Source: an uncultured Alphaproteobacteria bacterium (lineage in GTDB: Bacteria > Pseudomonadota > Alphaproteobacteria > Rhizobiales > Aestuariivirgaceae). Taken from it: a stretch of DNA of 64,000 bases. The position numbers and the translations under genes were made by a program. A model generated the notes under the pieces. That model did not search any database. It was not told where the DNA came from and worked only from the letters and a program-made list of their open reading frames with translations. The stretch is from positions 62,001 through 126,000 of the forward strand of contig CAMFKI010000009.1 in the NCBI GenBank assembly GCA_945957365.1. The letters run 5' to 3'. Below, piece after piece: positions 38,494-47,599 of this stretch. Position 1 is the first letter of the stretch. Each line of letters opens with the position of its first letter.

Positions 38494-39849
38494 TCAGCCC
38501 ATCAGTTCGGTCAGGCAGCGGTCGAGTCCCTCGACCAGCTGGTTGACGTGTGCCTCAGTCGTCGCCGGGCAGATGAGCATCATGTTGTGGAAGGGGGTGA
38601 CGATCACCCCGCGGTTCAGAAGATAGTGATGCACGGCTTCGTCGATGGGCCGGTGGATCACTCTTGCAGCTTCGCCGCCGTTGCGGGGCCTTTGGGGAGT
38701 GCACATGAACTCCACCCGGGCGCCGACACGCACGACGTGCCACGCCACGCCATGTTTGATGATGACATCGGCAATCCCCTTCTCGAGGCGCTTCGCAAGC
38801 GCCACGAGGGGACCGAACGCCTCCTCGGTGAAATAGGTCTCGAGCACGGCGCGCATCAGCGCCAGCTGGATCTTGGAGCCCGACAGCGTGGTGCCGATGC
38901 CGGAATGGCCGGGCGTGCGCGTCTCGAGGAACTTGCGGATGCGGTCCGCCGTCTCCTCGGTGAAGCCATAGACCGCGGCCGGAATGCCGCCGGCAATGGG
39001 CTTGCCGACGACGAGGCCATCGGGTTCGAGCCCGTATGCGCGGGTATAGCCGCCGGGGCCCGACGACATGCAATGCGTCTCGTCGATGATCAGCAGCGTG
39101 CCGGTTTTGCGGGTGAGCTCGCGGAGTGCGGAATGATAGCCGTCATCCGCCAGCACCATGCCGACATTCGTCATGATGGGTTCGGCCAGCACGCAGGCGA
39201 CGTCGCGGTCGGCCAGCGCCTTCTCCAGTGCGGGGATGTCGTTGAACTCGACGACCTTGGTGAACTGCGCGAGGTCGCGCACCTCGCCGATCAGGGCGGG
39301 GTCGGCATGGGCCACGCCGCCGTCGATGGTCACGTAGGTGTCGTCCACTGCGCCATGGTAGCAGTGGTTGAAGACGAGGATCTTGCTTCGGCCGGTGATG
39401 GCCCGGCACCACTTGATGACGGCGCGGTTGGCGTCGGACGCGGTGGCGGTCACCTGCCAGCAAGGCAGCCCGAAACGGTCCTCGAGCAAGCGGCCGACAA
39501 CCGCCGCATCGGGCGACGGCATCATGGTGGTGAAGCCGTTGGCTCCCTCGCGTGCAAGCGCATCGACGACGGCCGGCGGCGAATGGCCAAACATGGCGCC
39601 GGTGTCGCCCAGGCAGAAGTCGACGTAGTGGTGGCCGTCGGCATCCGTCACGTCCACGCCGTTGGCCTTGGTGACGAACAGCGGGAAGGGCGTGCCCCAG
39701 TCCACCATCCAGTGCATCGGAACGCCCTTCAGCCAGTTCCGTGCCGCATCTTCCGAGAGCTGCTTCGAAGTCGGGTTGCGCTGGGTGAAGAGGGCCTCTT
39801 CGCGGCTCAGCATGGCCTTGATCGCTTGCTCCGGAACGCTGCGCGGCAT
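38494..39849 (-). CDS. Class III PLP-dependent aminotransferase (glutamate-1-semialdehyde-mutase-like)
   Basis: The 451-residue protein has class III fold landmarks: YVDFCLGDTGAMFGHSPPAV, VFNHCYHGAVDD, DETHCMSSGPGG and PLP-Lys in VVGKPIAGG. The usual NSGTEA phosphate-binding loop reads TATASDANRAV, a subgroup feature. It may act on an omega-amino or beta-amino substrate. It is co-directional with the gamma-glutamyl ligase, 12 bp apart, suggesting a shared pathway, and is divergent from the D-amino-acid transaminase. Confidence 0.87.
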   Translation of the reverse strand: MPRSVPEQAIKAMLSREEALFTQRNPTSKQLSEDAARNWLKGVPMHWMVDWGTPFPLFVTKANGVDVTDADGHHYVDFCLGDTGAMFGHSPPAVVDALAREGANGFTTMMPSPDAAVVGRLLEDRFGLPCWQVTATASDANRAVIKWCRAITGRSKILVFNHCYHGAVDDTYVTIDGGVAHADPALIGEVRDLAQFTKVVEFNDIPALEKALADRDVACVLAEPIMTNVGMVLADDGYHSALRELTRKTGTLLIIDETHCMSSGPGGYTRAYGLEPDGLVVGKPIAGGIPAAVYGFTEETADRIRKFLETRTPGHSGIGTTLSGSKIQLALMRAVLETYFTEEAFGPLVALAKRLEKGIADVIIKHGVAWHVVRVGARVEFMCTPQRPRNGGEAARVIHRPIDEAVHHYLLNRGVIVTPFHNMMLICPATTEAHVNQLVEGLDRCLTELMG

Positions 39850-39887
39850 GATATCCTGTATGGCTGTTGACGTTGGGCCCTGTCCTA

Positions 39888-39905
39888 GCCGCCCGCACAG
39901 GCGGC
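39888..39905. promoter_or_regulatory. Small inverted repeat in divergent promoter region
   Basis: GCCGCC-CGCACA-GGCGGC forms a perfect 6-bp stem in the 125-bp gap between the two divergent transaminase genes. It could be an operator or simply GC-rich chance pairing. Confidence 0.3.
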
Positions 39906-39974
39906 CACAACCCCCATGGATTCGGGCGGCGGAATCATGCTTAGAGGCAGTGCAGCATGAAGGAGCCTGTTTCG

Positions 39975-40820
39975 ATGGTCCGCACTGTCTTCGTGAATGG
40001 CGAGTATCTCCCTGAAACCGAAGGGAAAATCTCGATCTTCGACCGTGGCTTCCTGTTCGCCGACGGGGTTTACGAAGTGAGTGCGGTGATCAACGGCAAG
40101 TTGGTCGACTATGCCGCGCACATGGAAAGGCTCGGGCGTTCGCTCGGCGAACTGCGCCTGGCATGGCCCTGCACGCGCGCCGAACTCGATCGCATGCATG
40201 CCGAGCTCATCCGGCGCAACGCCCTCACCGAAGGCATCATCTACATGCAGGTGACGCGGGGTACTGCGGACCGCACCTTCAATTTCCCCAAGGGCGAGGT
40301 GAAGCCCACGCTCATCGCCTTCACCCAGGCCATGAGCCTCGTCAGCAATCCGAACGCCGTGACCGGCGTCAAGGTGGTGACGACGCCGGACCTGCGCTGG
40401 GCCCGGCGCGACATCAAGACCGTGATGCTGCTCGCCCCGGTGCTGGGCAAGCAGGAGGCCTACGAGAAGGGCGCCCAGGAAGCCTGGATGGTGGAGCACG
40501 GCTACGTGACCGAGGGCACGTCTTCCAACGCCTACATCGTGAAGGACGGCAAAGTCATCACAAGGCAGCTCTCCAACGAAATCCTCGCCGGCTGCACCCG
40601 GCGGGCGCTGATGCGGCTGGCGAAGGAAGAGGGTGTGGAGATCGTCGAACGCAAGTTCACGGTGGAGGAAGCCCTCGCGGCGGACGAGGCCTTCCTCACC
40701 TCCGCCTCGCAGTTCGTCATGCCGATTGTCGAAATCGACGGGCAGCGCATCGGCGGCGGGCAGCCGGGGCCGGTGGTCAGGAAGCTGAGGGAGCTGTTCC
40801 TGAAGGAAGCGACGGCTTAG
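39975..40820 (+). CDS. D-amino-acid transaminase
   Basis: The 281-residue fold-type IV PLP enzyme starts MVRTVFVNGEYLP and has FDRGFLFADGVYEV, PLP-Lys in DIKTVMLL, and VTEGTSSNAYIV. These match D-amino-acid transaminase rather than branched-chain transaminase. It interconverts D-Ala/D-Glu and keto acids. ATG 39975 has AGGAG nine bases upstream and matches the family N-terminus; ATG 39957 is also in frame (six residues more). Confidence 0.9.
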   Translation: MVRTVFVNGEYLPETEGKISIFDRGFLFADGVYEVSAVINGKLVDYAAHMERLGRSLGELRLAWPCTRAELDRMHAELIRRNALTEGIIYMQVTRGTADRTFNFPKGEVKPTLIAFTQAMSLVSNPNAVTGVKVVTTPDLRWARRDIKTVMLLAPVLGKQEAYEKGAQEAWMVEHGYVTEGTSSNAYIVKDGKVITRQLSNEILAGCTRRALMRLAKEEGVEIVERKFTVEEALAADEAFLTSASQFVMPIVEIDGQRIGGGQPGPVVRKLRELFLKEATA

Positions 40821-40875
40821 ACGGCGCGCTCCGCAGTCCTCACTGCTGCAGCGCTGTCATTTCTCCCGACCCATT

Positions 40876-40953
40876 CACCTTCGCCCGGCTCGACCGGGCG
40901 ATCTCTTTTGGCGGCGGCGCAAAGGATGCCCCGGTCAAGCCGGGGCAAGGCGA
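40876..40953. repeat. Intergenic palindrome, family A copy 2
   Basis: CACCTTCGCCCGGCTCGACC with GGGCGATC at the left pairs with GATGCCCCGGTCAAGCCGGG and CAAGG at the right. It has the same centre as the other family A elements (TCTTTTGGCGGC...AAAGGATGCC). It lies 3' of the D-amino-acid transaminase gene. Confidence 0.8.
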
Positions 40954-41029
40954 GGAGGGGGTAAGGGTATGCAGAAACGCGATGGCACAAGCGCGTGAGC
41001 AGGCGAACCCATACGGGTGCAGCGCCCAA

Positions 41030-41106
41030 TGCCGTCACCCCGGCGAAGGCCGGGGCCCCGCTTCGGGCGCCCAAAGCGGGGTTCCGGCTTTCGCCGGAAT
41101 GACGGA
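41030..41106. repeat. Cruciform intergenic palindrome, family B copy 2
   Basis: TGCCGTCA then CCCCGGC/GCCGGGG (41038-41055), CCCCGCTT with AAGCGGGG (41074-41081), and TTCCGGC/GCCGGAA (41082-41099) followed by TGACGG. The architecture is identical to 3721-3815 with compensatory changes in the stems. Confidence 0.83.
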
Positions 41107-41247
41107 CCACTGGGGTCCGAAAATTTGATTCACGATGTCAATCAGCAGGGCAAACTTTCGATCCTGCTTATAGCATTACTAGGAATTAAAGTCAAGGATT
41201 ATTTTCCGCAAACGGTTCCACGATTGGAGACGTGAAACTCCACCGTT
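41107..41247. other. A+T-rich island between palindromes
   Basis: About 140 bp between repeat copies B2 and A3. The stretch 41120-41220 (TTGATTCACGATGTC, GGAATTAAAGTCAAGGATTA) is far more A+T-rich than the rest. No convincing ORF, RNA or promoter could be assigned. With the flanking repeats it makes up the 535-bp gap between the convergent D-amino-acid transaminase and betA genes. Confidence 0.5.
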
Positions 41248-41326
41248 CACCTTCGCCCGGCTTGACCGGGCGATCCTTTTCGGTGGCAGAAGAAAAAGGA
41301 TGCCCCGGTCACGCCGGGGCAAGGTG
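41248..41326. repeat. Intergenic palindrome, family A copy 3
   Basis: CACCTTCGCCCGGCTTGACC with GGGCGATCC at the left pairs with GGATGCCCCGGTCACGCCGG and GGCAAGGTG at the right, with the family centre TTTTCGGTGGCAGAAGAAAA. It is the closest element to the betA stop. Confidence 0.82.
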
Positions 41327-41355
41327 AAGACAGAGACTTGAGGAGGGATGGCCCC

Positions 41356-43014
41356 CTAGCGCTGGCTCACGCTCCAGTCGGGGTTGATCCACGGCTCCTG
41401 GTTCGACGGCGCCATGGGCTGGCGGCCGAGGATGTGGTCGCTGGCCTTTTCGCCGATCATGATGGTGGGGCCGTTCAGGTTGCCGTTGGTCACCTGCGGC
41501 ATGATGGAGGAATCGGCCACGCGCAGGCCCTCGATGCCGATCACCCGGCACTCCGGGTCCACTACCGCCATGGGATCGTCCACTGCACCCATCTTGCAGG
41601 TGCCGCAGGGGTGATAGGCGCTCTCGCAATGCTCGCGGATGAAGTCGTCGATCTCGGCATCGGTCGAGACCTTGGGGCCTGGCTGGATCTCTTCGGCCGC
41701 ATAGCGCTGCATGGCGGGCTGCTGGAACAGCTCGCGCGTCAGCCTGACGGCGCGGCGCCATTCGGGCAGGTCGTCCGGGTGGGTGAGGTAGTTGAACAGG
41801 ATCTGCGGCGCTTCGCGGGCCTCGTTGCTCCGCACACGGACGAAACCGCGCGACTTTGCACGCATCGGCCCCACATGCACCTGGAAGCCGTGGCCGGCGA
41901 AGGCCGCCTTGCCGTCGTAACGCATCGCGGCGGGCAGGAAGTGGTACTGGATGTCGGGATACTCGACACCCGCCGCGGAACGGATGAAGCCGCAGGATTC
42001 GAAATGGTTCGTGGTGCCCAGCCCGGTCTTGAAGAACACCCACTCCGCACCGATCAGGCCCTTGGAGAACCAGTTCAGCTTCGAATAGAGCGTCACCGGC
42101 TCCTTGGACTTGATCTGGAAATAGATCTCGAGGTGGTCGTGCAGGTTCTCGCCCACGCCGGGGAGCGCGTGGCTGACCGCGATCCCCGCGTTTTTAAGCA
42201 CCTCGGGTGCGCCGATGCCGGACATCTGGAGCAGCTTCGGCGAATTGATCGAGGAGGCGGCGATGATCACCTCGCGCCGCGCCTTCACCTGCCTGAGCTG
42301 GCCGCCCACGTCATACGCGACGCCCACGGCGCGCTTGCCCTCGAGGATCACGCGGTGGGCGAAGGCCCTGGTGACGAGCTTCACGTTGCCGCGCTTCAGG
42401 GCGGGCTTCAGGTAGGCATTTGCGGCGGACCAGCGGATGCCATTGTGGATGGTCATCTCCATCGGGCCGAAGCCCTCCTGCTGGCGGCCGTTGTAGTCGT
42501 CCGTCACCGGGTAGCCCGCCTGGCGGCCGGCCTCCACGAAAGCCTGGTACAGGGGATTGTTGCGCGGCCCGCGCCTGACATGCAGCGGCCCCCGGGTGCC
42601 GCGCCAGCCGTCCTCGCCGTCGGGGCAGGATTCCTGGCGCTTGAAATAGGGGAGCACGTGGCGGAAGCCCCAGCCCTTCGCACCCATCGCCTCCCAGGTG
42701 TCGAAGTCCTTGGCGTGGCCCCTCACATAGACCATGCCGTTGATGGACGACGAGCCGCCCACCACCTTGCCGCGCGGCGTGGCCAGCCTGCGGCCGCCGA
42801 GGCCCGGCTCCGGGTCGGACTCGAAGCCCCAGTTATAGAGCTTCATGTTCATTGGGTAGGAGAGGGCCGAAGGCATCTGGATGAAGGGGCCGCGGTCGCT
42901 GCCGCCATATTCCAGCACGCAGACCGAGTTCTTGCCGTCTTCCGACAGGCGATAGGCCATGGCGCAGCCGGCCGAGCCCGCGCCGACGATCACGAAATCA
43001 AAGATCTCGGTCAT
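41356..43014 (-). CDS. betA: Choline dehydrogenase (GMC oxidoreductase)
   Basis: The 552-residue GMC flavoprotein has FAD motif [13 protein letters not shown] at the N-terminus, the GMC signatures [18 protein letters not shown] and [14 protein letters not shown], and the BetA-like catalytic end [10 protein letters not shown] and [17 protein letters not shown]. It likely oxidises choline (or another amino alcohol) to the aldehyde. betB and betI are absent; the upstream gene overlapping by 4 bp encodes an RpiR-type regulator instead, so a substrate other than choline should be kept open. Confidence 0.85.
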   Translation of the reverse strand: MTEIFDFVIVGAGSAGCAMAYRLSEDGKNSVCVLEYGGSDRGPFIQMPSALSYPMNMKLYNWGFESDPEPGLGGRRLATPRGKVVGGSSSINGMVYVRGHAKDFDTWEAMGAKGWGFRHVLPYFKRQESCPDGEDGWRGTRGPLHVRRGPRNNPLYQAFVEAGRQAGYPVTDDYNGRQQEGFGPMEMTIHNGIRWSAANAYLKPALKRGNVKLVTRAFAHRVILEGKRAVGVAYDVGGQLRQVKARREVIIAASSINSPKLLQMSGIGAPEVLKNAGIAVSHALPGVGENLHDHLEIYFQIKSKEPVTLYSKLNWFSKGLIGAEWVFFKTGLGTTNHFESCGFIRSAAGVEYPDIQYHFLPAAMRYDGKAAFAGHGFQVHVGPMRAKSRGFVRVRSNEAREAPQILFNYLTHPDDLPEWRRAVRLTRELFQQPAMQRYAAEEIQPGPKVSTDAEIDDFIREHCESAYHPCGTCKMGAVDDPMAVVDPECRVIGIEGLRVADSSIMPQVTNGNLNGPTIMIGEKASDHILGRQPMAPSNQEPWINPDWSVSQR

Positions 43015-43877
43015 TTGCTGCGCCGCCCGGTGTCGGACAGGCCCTCGATCGCGGCAATGCGGGCTTCCGTCTCACGCCACGAGGCGTTGACGGTCGCGGC
43101 CACCAGGGCCTCGGCCAGGAACAGCGGCACGATGTTCGAGTCCCAGCTCGACGGCGCTTCGATGCGCAGGGGGAGTGAATGCACGGCAAGTCTCGCGATT
43201 GGGGATATCCACTGGTCGGTAATGAGCACGATCTGGGCGCCCCGCTCTCGGGCGGAAGCGGCAAGATCGAGCATGCGCGCGTCATAGCGGCGGATATCGA
43301 AGAACAGCAGCACGTCGTTCTTGGCCGTATCGATCAGATATTGCGGCCAGACGGCGGGGGCGGCGGGCATCAGGCTGACCCCCGGCCGCGCCATCTGCAG
43401 GTGGGTGACGAGATAGGCGGCGATCGCCCCGGTGATCCGCCCGCCGGCCACGAAAACCTTGCGGCGGCGGTCCGCCAGCAGCGCCACGATGGCGTCGAAG
43501 GCGCGGTGGTCCATGAGCTTGAGCGAACCCGAGAGGTTCTCCATCGCCGCCGTGGCGAAGGTGTTGAGGATGTGGGTGTCGGGGGCCTCGGCCGCCCAGC
43601 GGTCGTGCTTGGCGATGGGGTTCTGCAATTGGGCGGAGAGTTCGGAGCGCAGATCCTCCTGGAAGGCGGGGTAGCCGGAGAATCCCAGCTTCTTGGCGAG
43701 GCGCAGGACCGACGGGGTCGAAACATCCGCCTCGCGGGCGAAGTCGGTGATCGAGCCCAGCCCCGCCATGGGGTAGTTGGCGAAGAGCGCCGCCATCAGC
43801 TTGCGCTCGGCGGCGGTCAGTTCGCCCGACATCAGGCGCAGTCTTTCGGCAACCGTGGTAGCGCGCTGCGGTGGCAT
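43011..43877 (-). CDS. RpiR family transcriptional regulator (HTH + SIS)
   Basis: The 288-residue protein has an N-terminal RpiR helix-turn-helix (about 1-80: [26 protein letters not shown], split as [11 protein letters not shown] and [15 protein letters not shown]) and a SIS phosphosugar-binding-type domain (about 110-260). It probably controls betA, which it overlaps by 4 bp, and perhaps the divergent amidohydrolase operon. ATG 43877 with AGGGAGAG upstream is preferred over an extension to 43940 that would run into the divergent promoter. Confidence 0.88.
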   Translation of the reverse strand: MPPQRATTVAERLRLMSGELTAAERKLMAALFANYPMAGLGSITDFAREADVSTPSVLRLAKKLGFSGYPAFQEDLRSELSAQLQNPIAKHDRWAAEAPDTHILNTFATAAMENLSGSLKLMDHRAFDAIVALLADRRRKVFVAGGRITGAIAAYLVTHLQMARPGVSLMPAAPAVWPQYLIDTAKNDVLLFFDIRRYDARMLDLAASARERGAQIVLITDQWISPIARLAVHSLPLRIEAPSSWDSNIVPLFLAEALVAATVNASWRETEARIAAIEGLSDTGRRSK

Positions 43878-43911
43878 TCGTCTCTCCCTGCTCAACATCA
43901 CTGTAACGAAT

Positions 43912-43940
43912 TTGACAGGCTTCACACAATCTGAAATCAT
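43912..43940 (+). promoter_or_regulatory. Candidate promoter for the amidohydrolase-ligase operon
   Basis: TTGACA (43912-43917) and AATCAT (43935-43940) with a 17-bp spacer lie 36 bp upstream of the ATG at 43976, in the 98-bp divergent region shared with the RpiR gene. The -35 is consensus; the -10 matches four of six bases. Confidence 0.45.
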
Positions 43941-43975
43941 CGCTTCAACAGACCGATTTTCCGGAGAATTCGTGC

Positions 43976-44725
43976 ATGGGAGCGCTGCTCCAGCAGGGCG
44001 AGGAAAGCCCTTTTATCGCCGTCAACGAACAGGGCCGCTCGCCTTTCGTGCTGATCTGCGAGCACGCCTCCAGCACCCTGCCGAAGAGCCTCGGCACGCT
44101 GGGCCTGCCCGAGTCCGAGCTCACCCGCCACATCGCCTGGGACATCGGGGCGGAGAAGGTGGCGCGCCTGCTGTCCCGCCTGATCGATGCGCCGCTGCTG
44201 CTGCAGCGCTATTCGCGGCTGGCCTATGACTGCAACCGCCCGCCGGAATCGCCCGACTCGATCCCGGAGGTGAGCGAGCTCACCACCATTCCCGGCAACC
44301 GGAAGCTCTCGCCTGAGGACCGGCTGGCGCGGGCCCGCGAAATCTACCGGCCCTTCCATGACGGCGTCTCGGCCCTTCTCGACCGGCGCGCGGCGGCGGG
44401 CCAGCGCTCGCTGCTGGTGTCGATCCATTCCTTCACCCCCATCTACAAGGGCAAGCCGAGGAGCGTGGAACTCGGCATCCTGCATGACCGGGATACGACG
44501 CTGTCGGCAAAGCTCATCAAGAGCTTCCCCAATGTCGATGCGCGGCTGAACGAGCCCTATGGCCCGAAGGACGGCGTGCTGCACACGCTGAACCTGCACG
44601 GCTTCACGCGCGGGCTGCAGCACGCGATGATCGAGATCCGCAACGATCTGGTGTCCACCGAGCGCGGCCAGGACGAATGGGCCCAGCGCCTGTCGGTGCC
44701 GCTGATCCAATCCGCTACAAAATAA
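43976..44725 (+). CDS. N-formylglutamate amidohydrolase family protein
   Basis: The 249-residue protein shows the FGase family motifs VLICEHASSTLP, AWDIGAEKVARLLS, YSRLAYDCNRP and HSFTPIYKG. The known activity removes formyl from N-formylglutamate in histidine degradation, but no hut genes are here. It lies 19 bp before a glutamine-synthetase-like ligase, so it may hydrolyse a gamma-glutamyl or N-acyl-glutamate intermediate instead (inference). Confidence 0.87.
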   Translation: MGALLQQGEESPFIAVNEQGRSPFVLICEHASSTLPKSLGTLGLPESELTRHIAWDIGAEKVARLLSRLIDAPLLLQRYSRLAYDCNRPPESPDSIPEVSELTTIPGNRKLSPEDRLARAREIYRPFHDGVSALLDRRAAAGQRSLLVSIHSFTPIYKGKPRSVELGILHDRDTTLSAKLIKSFPNVDARLNEPYGPKDGVLHTLNLHGFTRGLQHAMIEIRNDLVSTERGQDEWAQRLSVPLIQSATK

Positions 44726-44744
44726 GACCTGAGGGAGAACGACA

Positions 44745-46118
44745 ATGAGCGACGGCATGCTGACACTCGACGAGCTGAAGGCCGAGGTGAAGGCCGGAAC
44801 GATCGACACCGTGGTGGCCGCCATGGTGGACCTGCAGGGCCGCCTCATCGGCAAGCGCTTCCACGCCAAGTTCTTCGCCGACGGCGGCTATGAGGAGACG
44901 CATGGCTGCAACTACCTGCTCGGCGTCGACATCGAGATGGAGCCGGTGCCCGGCTACAAGGCGACGAGCTGGGAAAAGGGCTATGGCGACTTCGTGCTGA
45001 AGCCCGACATGAAGACGCTGCGCCGCACGCCGTGGCTGCCCGGCACGGCGCTGGTCCTTTGCGACGTGCTCGACCACCACACGCACGAGGATGTGCCGCA
45101 CAGCCCGCGCGCCATCCTCAAGGCGCAGCTCAAGCGCCTCGAGGCGATGAAGATGAAGGCCTACATGGCCTCCGAGCTCGAGTTCTTCCTGTTCGACGAC
45201 AGCTACGAGGCGGCGCACCAGAAGGGCTATCGCAACCTCAAGACCGCCGGCTACTACATCGAGGACTATCACATCCTGCAGACCTCCAAGGAGGAGGTCT
45301 ACATGCGCGCGCTGAGGAACGGCCTCGCCGGCGCAGGCATCCCTGTCGAGAATTCCAAGGGCGAGTGGGGTCCGGGGCAGGAGGAGATCAACGTCCGCTA
45401 TGCCGAAGCCCTCGAGATGGCGGACCGCCATGCCATCATGAAGAATGGCGCCAAGGAGATCGCCTACAACGTCGGCAAGTCCGTCTCCTTCATGGCGAAG
45501 TGGGACTATGGCATGGCCGGCAATTCCTCCCACATCCACCAGTCGCTGTGGTCGCTGGATGAAAAGCCTCTGTTCCGGGACAAGGAGGGCGAGCACGGCA
45601 TGTCGCCCCTGATGAAGCAGTATCTCGCGGGCCAGCTGGCGCATGCCGGCGTCATCACCTATTTCCTGGCGCCCTACATCAACTCCTACAAGCGCTTCAT
45701 GGCCGGCACCTTCGCGCCCACCCGCGCGGTGTGGAGCTTCGACAACCGCACCGCCGGCTTCCGCATCTGCGGGGCGGAGACCAAGGCGATCCGCGTCGAG
45801 TGCCGCATCGGCGGCGCCGACCTCAACCCCTATCTCGCCTTCGCCGCGCTGATCGCGGCGGGCCTCGACGGCATCGAGAAGAAGATGGAGCTCGAACCGG
45901 TGGTCTCGGGCGACATCTATGACACCTCGCGCAAGCTGCGCGAGATCCCCAAGACCCTGCGCGAGGCGACCCGGCTGCTCGACGAATCCGATTTCCTGCG
46001 CAAGGTGATGGGCAATGAGGTGATCGACCACTACGTCCACACCGCCCAGTGGGAACAGTTGGAATTCGACCGCCGCATCACCGACCTCGAGCTGAAGCGC
46101 GGGTTCGAACGGTATTGA
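44745..46118 (+). CDS. Glutamine synthetase family protein (gamma-glutamyl ligase) 2
   Basis: The 457-residue protein keeps the glutamine-synthetase catalytic motifs: SELEFFLFDD, GNSSHIHQSL, PYINSYKRF, NRTAGFRI and RIGGADLNPYL. It is a distant paralogue of the enzyme at 37102-38481, with different N-terminal sequence (MVDLQGRLIGKRFHAKFF). The role is probably gamma-glutamylation of an amine. It is co-directional with the amidohydrolase gene upstream and the iron alcohol dehydrogenase downstream. Confidence 0.88.
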   Translation: MSDGMLTLDELKAEVKAGTIDTVVAAMVDLQGRLIGKRFHAKFFADGGYEETHGCNYLLGVDIEMEPVPGYKATSWEKGYGDFVLKPDMKTLRRTPWLPGTALVLCDVLDHHTHEDVPHSPRAILKAQLKRLEAMKMKAYMASELEFFLFDDSYEAAHQKGYRNLKTAGYYIEDYHILQTSKEEVYMRALRNGLAGAGIPVENSKGEWGPGQEEINVRYAEALEMADRHAIMKNGAKEIAYNVGKSVSFMAKWDYGMAGNSSHIHQSLWSLDEKPLFRDKEGEHGMSPLMKQYLAGQLAHAGVITYFLAPYINSYKRFMAGTFAPTRAVWSFDNRTAGFRICGAETKAIRVECRIGGADLNPYLAFAALIAAGLDGIEKKMELEPVVSGDIYDTSRKLREIPKTLREATRLLDESDFLRKVMGNEVIDHYVHTAQWEQLEFDRRITDLELKRGFERY

Positions 46119-46127
46119 GTTCGCGTA

Positions 46128-46240
46128 TTCCCCCTCCCTCTTGTGGGGAGGGGCAGGGGTGGGAGGCCCACGAGTCGAACCCTGGAGAGCGGAGCCCGGG
46201 GCCCCCCCACCCTTAGTCCCTCCCCACGAGGGGGAGGGAA
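46128..46240. repeat. Intergenic palindrome, family D (C-rich/G-rich arms)
   Basis: GTGGGGAGGG (46143-46152) is the exact reverse complement of CCCTCCCCAC (46218-46227). Outer C-rich TTCCCCCTCCCTC and G-rich GAGGGGGAGGGAA arms pair imperfectly. It lies between two co-directional genes, so it may attenuate read-through from the ligase into the alcohol dehydrogenase gene. Confidence 0.75.
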
Positions 46241-46273
46241 ACAGACTTACCAGACGGCATCAGGAGACACGCC

Positions 46274-47434
46274 ATGGCCATTCCCAATCGCAACATCAAT
46301 TACCCGACCGCCATCAAGTTCGGCGCGGGCCGCATCAAGGAACTTGCCGAGTTCTGCAAGGCCAATGGCATCAAGCGGCCGCTGGTCGTCACCGACAAGG
46401 GCCTCGCCGCCATGCCGATGGTGGCGGAGATCATGGCCGACCTGAAGAAGGCGGGCCTCAAGGCAGCGCTGTTCGCCGACGTGCGGCCGAACCCGGTGGA
46501 AGAGAACGTGCTGGCGGGCTGCGAGGTGTTCCGCGACGGCAAGCATGACGGCGTTGTCGCGCTGGGCGGCGGCTCGGGCCTCGACACCGGCAAGATGATC
46601 GCGCTGATGCACGGCCAGAAGATATCGATCTTCGATCTCGAGGACATCGGCGACTGGTGGACGCGTGCCGACGCCTCCAGAATCGCGCCGATCATCGCGG
46701 TGCCGACCACCGCCGGCACCGGCTCCGAAGTGGGCCGCGCCGGCGTCATCACCCACCCGGTGACGCATGAGAAGAAGATCATCTTCCACCCGGCCATCAT
46801 GCCGCAGATCGCGCTGCTCGACCCGGAGCTCACCGTCGGCCTGCCGGCGAAGCTCACCGCCGCCACCGGCATGGACGCGCTGGCGCACAACCTCGAAGCC
46901 TATTGCGCGCCGTTCTATCATCCGTGGTCGCAGGGCGTGGCGCTCGAAGGCATGCGGCTCGTCAAGGACAATCTGGTGAAGGCGGTGAAGAAGCCGAAGG
47001 ACCTCGATGCGCGCGGCAACATGCTCGTCGCCTCCGCCATGGGCGCCACCGCCTTCCAGCGCGGCCTCGGCGCCATCCACGCGCTGGCCCACCCCTTCGG
47101 CGGGCTCTACGATGCGCATCACGGCCTGCTCAATGGCATCATCATGCCCTATGTGCTGAAGGCCAACCGCCGCAAGATCGAGAAGGACATCGAGCGTGCG
47201 GCCGCCTATCTCGGCATCAAGGGCGGCTTCAACGGCTTCCTCAAGTGGATCCTGGCGCTCCGCAAGGAGATCGGAATCCCGCACGCGCTGAAGGACATCG
47301 GCATCGACACCAAGCGCCTCGACGAGGTGGCGAAAATGGCGATCAAGGATCCGTCCGCCGGCGGCAACCCGATCCAGTTCACCGAAAAGCAGTACAAGGC
47401 GCTGGCGAAGAAATGCGTCACCGGCGATCTCTGA
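46274..47434 (+). CDS. Iron-containing alcohol dehydrogenase
   Basis: The 386-residue group III alcohol dehydrogenase has the NAD-binding GGGSGLDTGK motif, TTAGTGSEV, and the metal ligands in GMDALAHNLEAY and HALAHPFGGLYDAHHG. It would oxidise an alcohol or reduce an aldehyde with NAD(H). By context it may process an amino-alcohol intermediate of the amine cluster (inference). Confidence 0.9.
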   Translation: MAIPNRNINYPTAIKFGAGRIKELAEFCKANGIKRPLVVTDKGLAAMPMVAEIMADLKKAGLKAALFADVRPNPVEENVLAGCEVFRDGKHDGVVALGGGSGLDTGKMIALMHGQKISIFDLEDIGDWWTRADASRIAPIIAVPTTAGTGSEVGRAGVITHPVTHEKKIIFHPAIMPQIALLDPELTVGLPAKLTAATGMDALAHNLEAYCAPFYHPWSQGVALEGMRLVKDNLVKAVKKPKDLDARGNMLVASAMGATAFQRGLGAIHALAHPFGGLYDAHHGLLNGIIMPYVLKANRRKIEKDIERAAAYLGIKGGFNGFLKWILALRKEIGIPHALKDIGIDTKRLDEVAKMAIKDPSAGGNPIQFTEKQYKALAKKCVTGDL

Positions 47435-47457
47435 TTTAGGTCATCCTATCCCGACGG

Positions 47458-47485
47458 CGTCATCCCGGCCTTCGCCGGGGTGACG
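47458..47485 (+). terminator. Hairpin after the alcohol dehydrogenase gene
   Basis: CGTCATCCCGGC-CTTC-GCCGGGGTGACG forms a 12-bp stem with one G-T pair, followed by GCTTTTGG. It resembles one arm of the family B repeat and probably acts as terminator. Confidence 0.6.
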
Positions 47486-47599
47486 GCTTTTGGTCTTGTG
47501 TGCCGAAGTGTTGTTGGGAACGGAAATCCTCCGCGCCGCATTGAAGCGACTGGCAACCAGGGCTGGTTGGCTTCGAAGCGTCTGCTTCAGGAGGAAGCT

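Noticed and set aside
37348..39870. 840-codon plus-strand frame across the ligase and aminotransferase genes
   Set aside because: Antisense shadow covering two well-supported genes.
41017..41235. 72-codon plus-strand ORF in the dat/betA gap
   Set aside because: Runs through the family B palindrome and the A+T-rich island; Arg/Pro-rich repeat translation and no ribosome site.
41338..43287. 649-codon plus-strand frame opposite betA
   Set aside because: Antisense shadow; betA motifs are intact on the minus strand.
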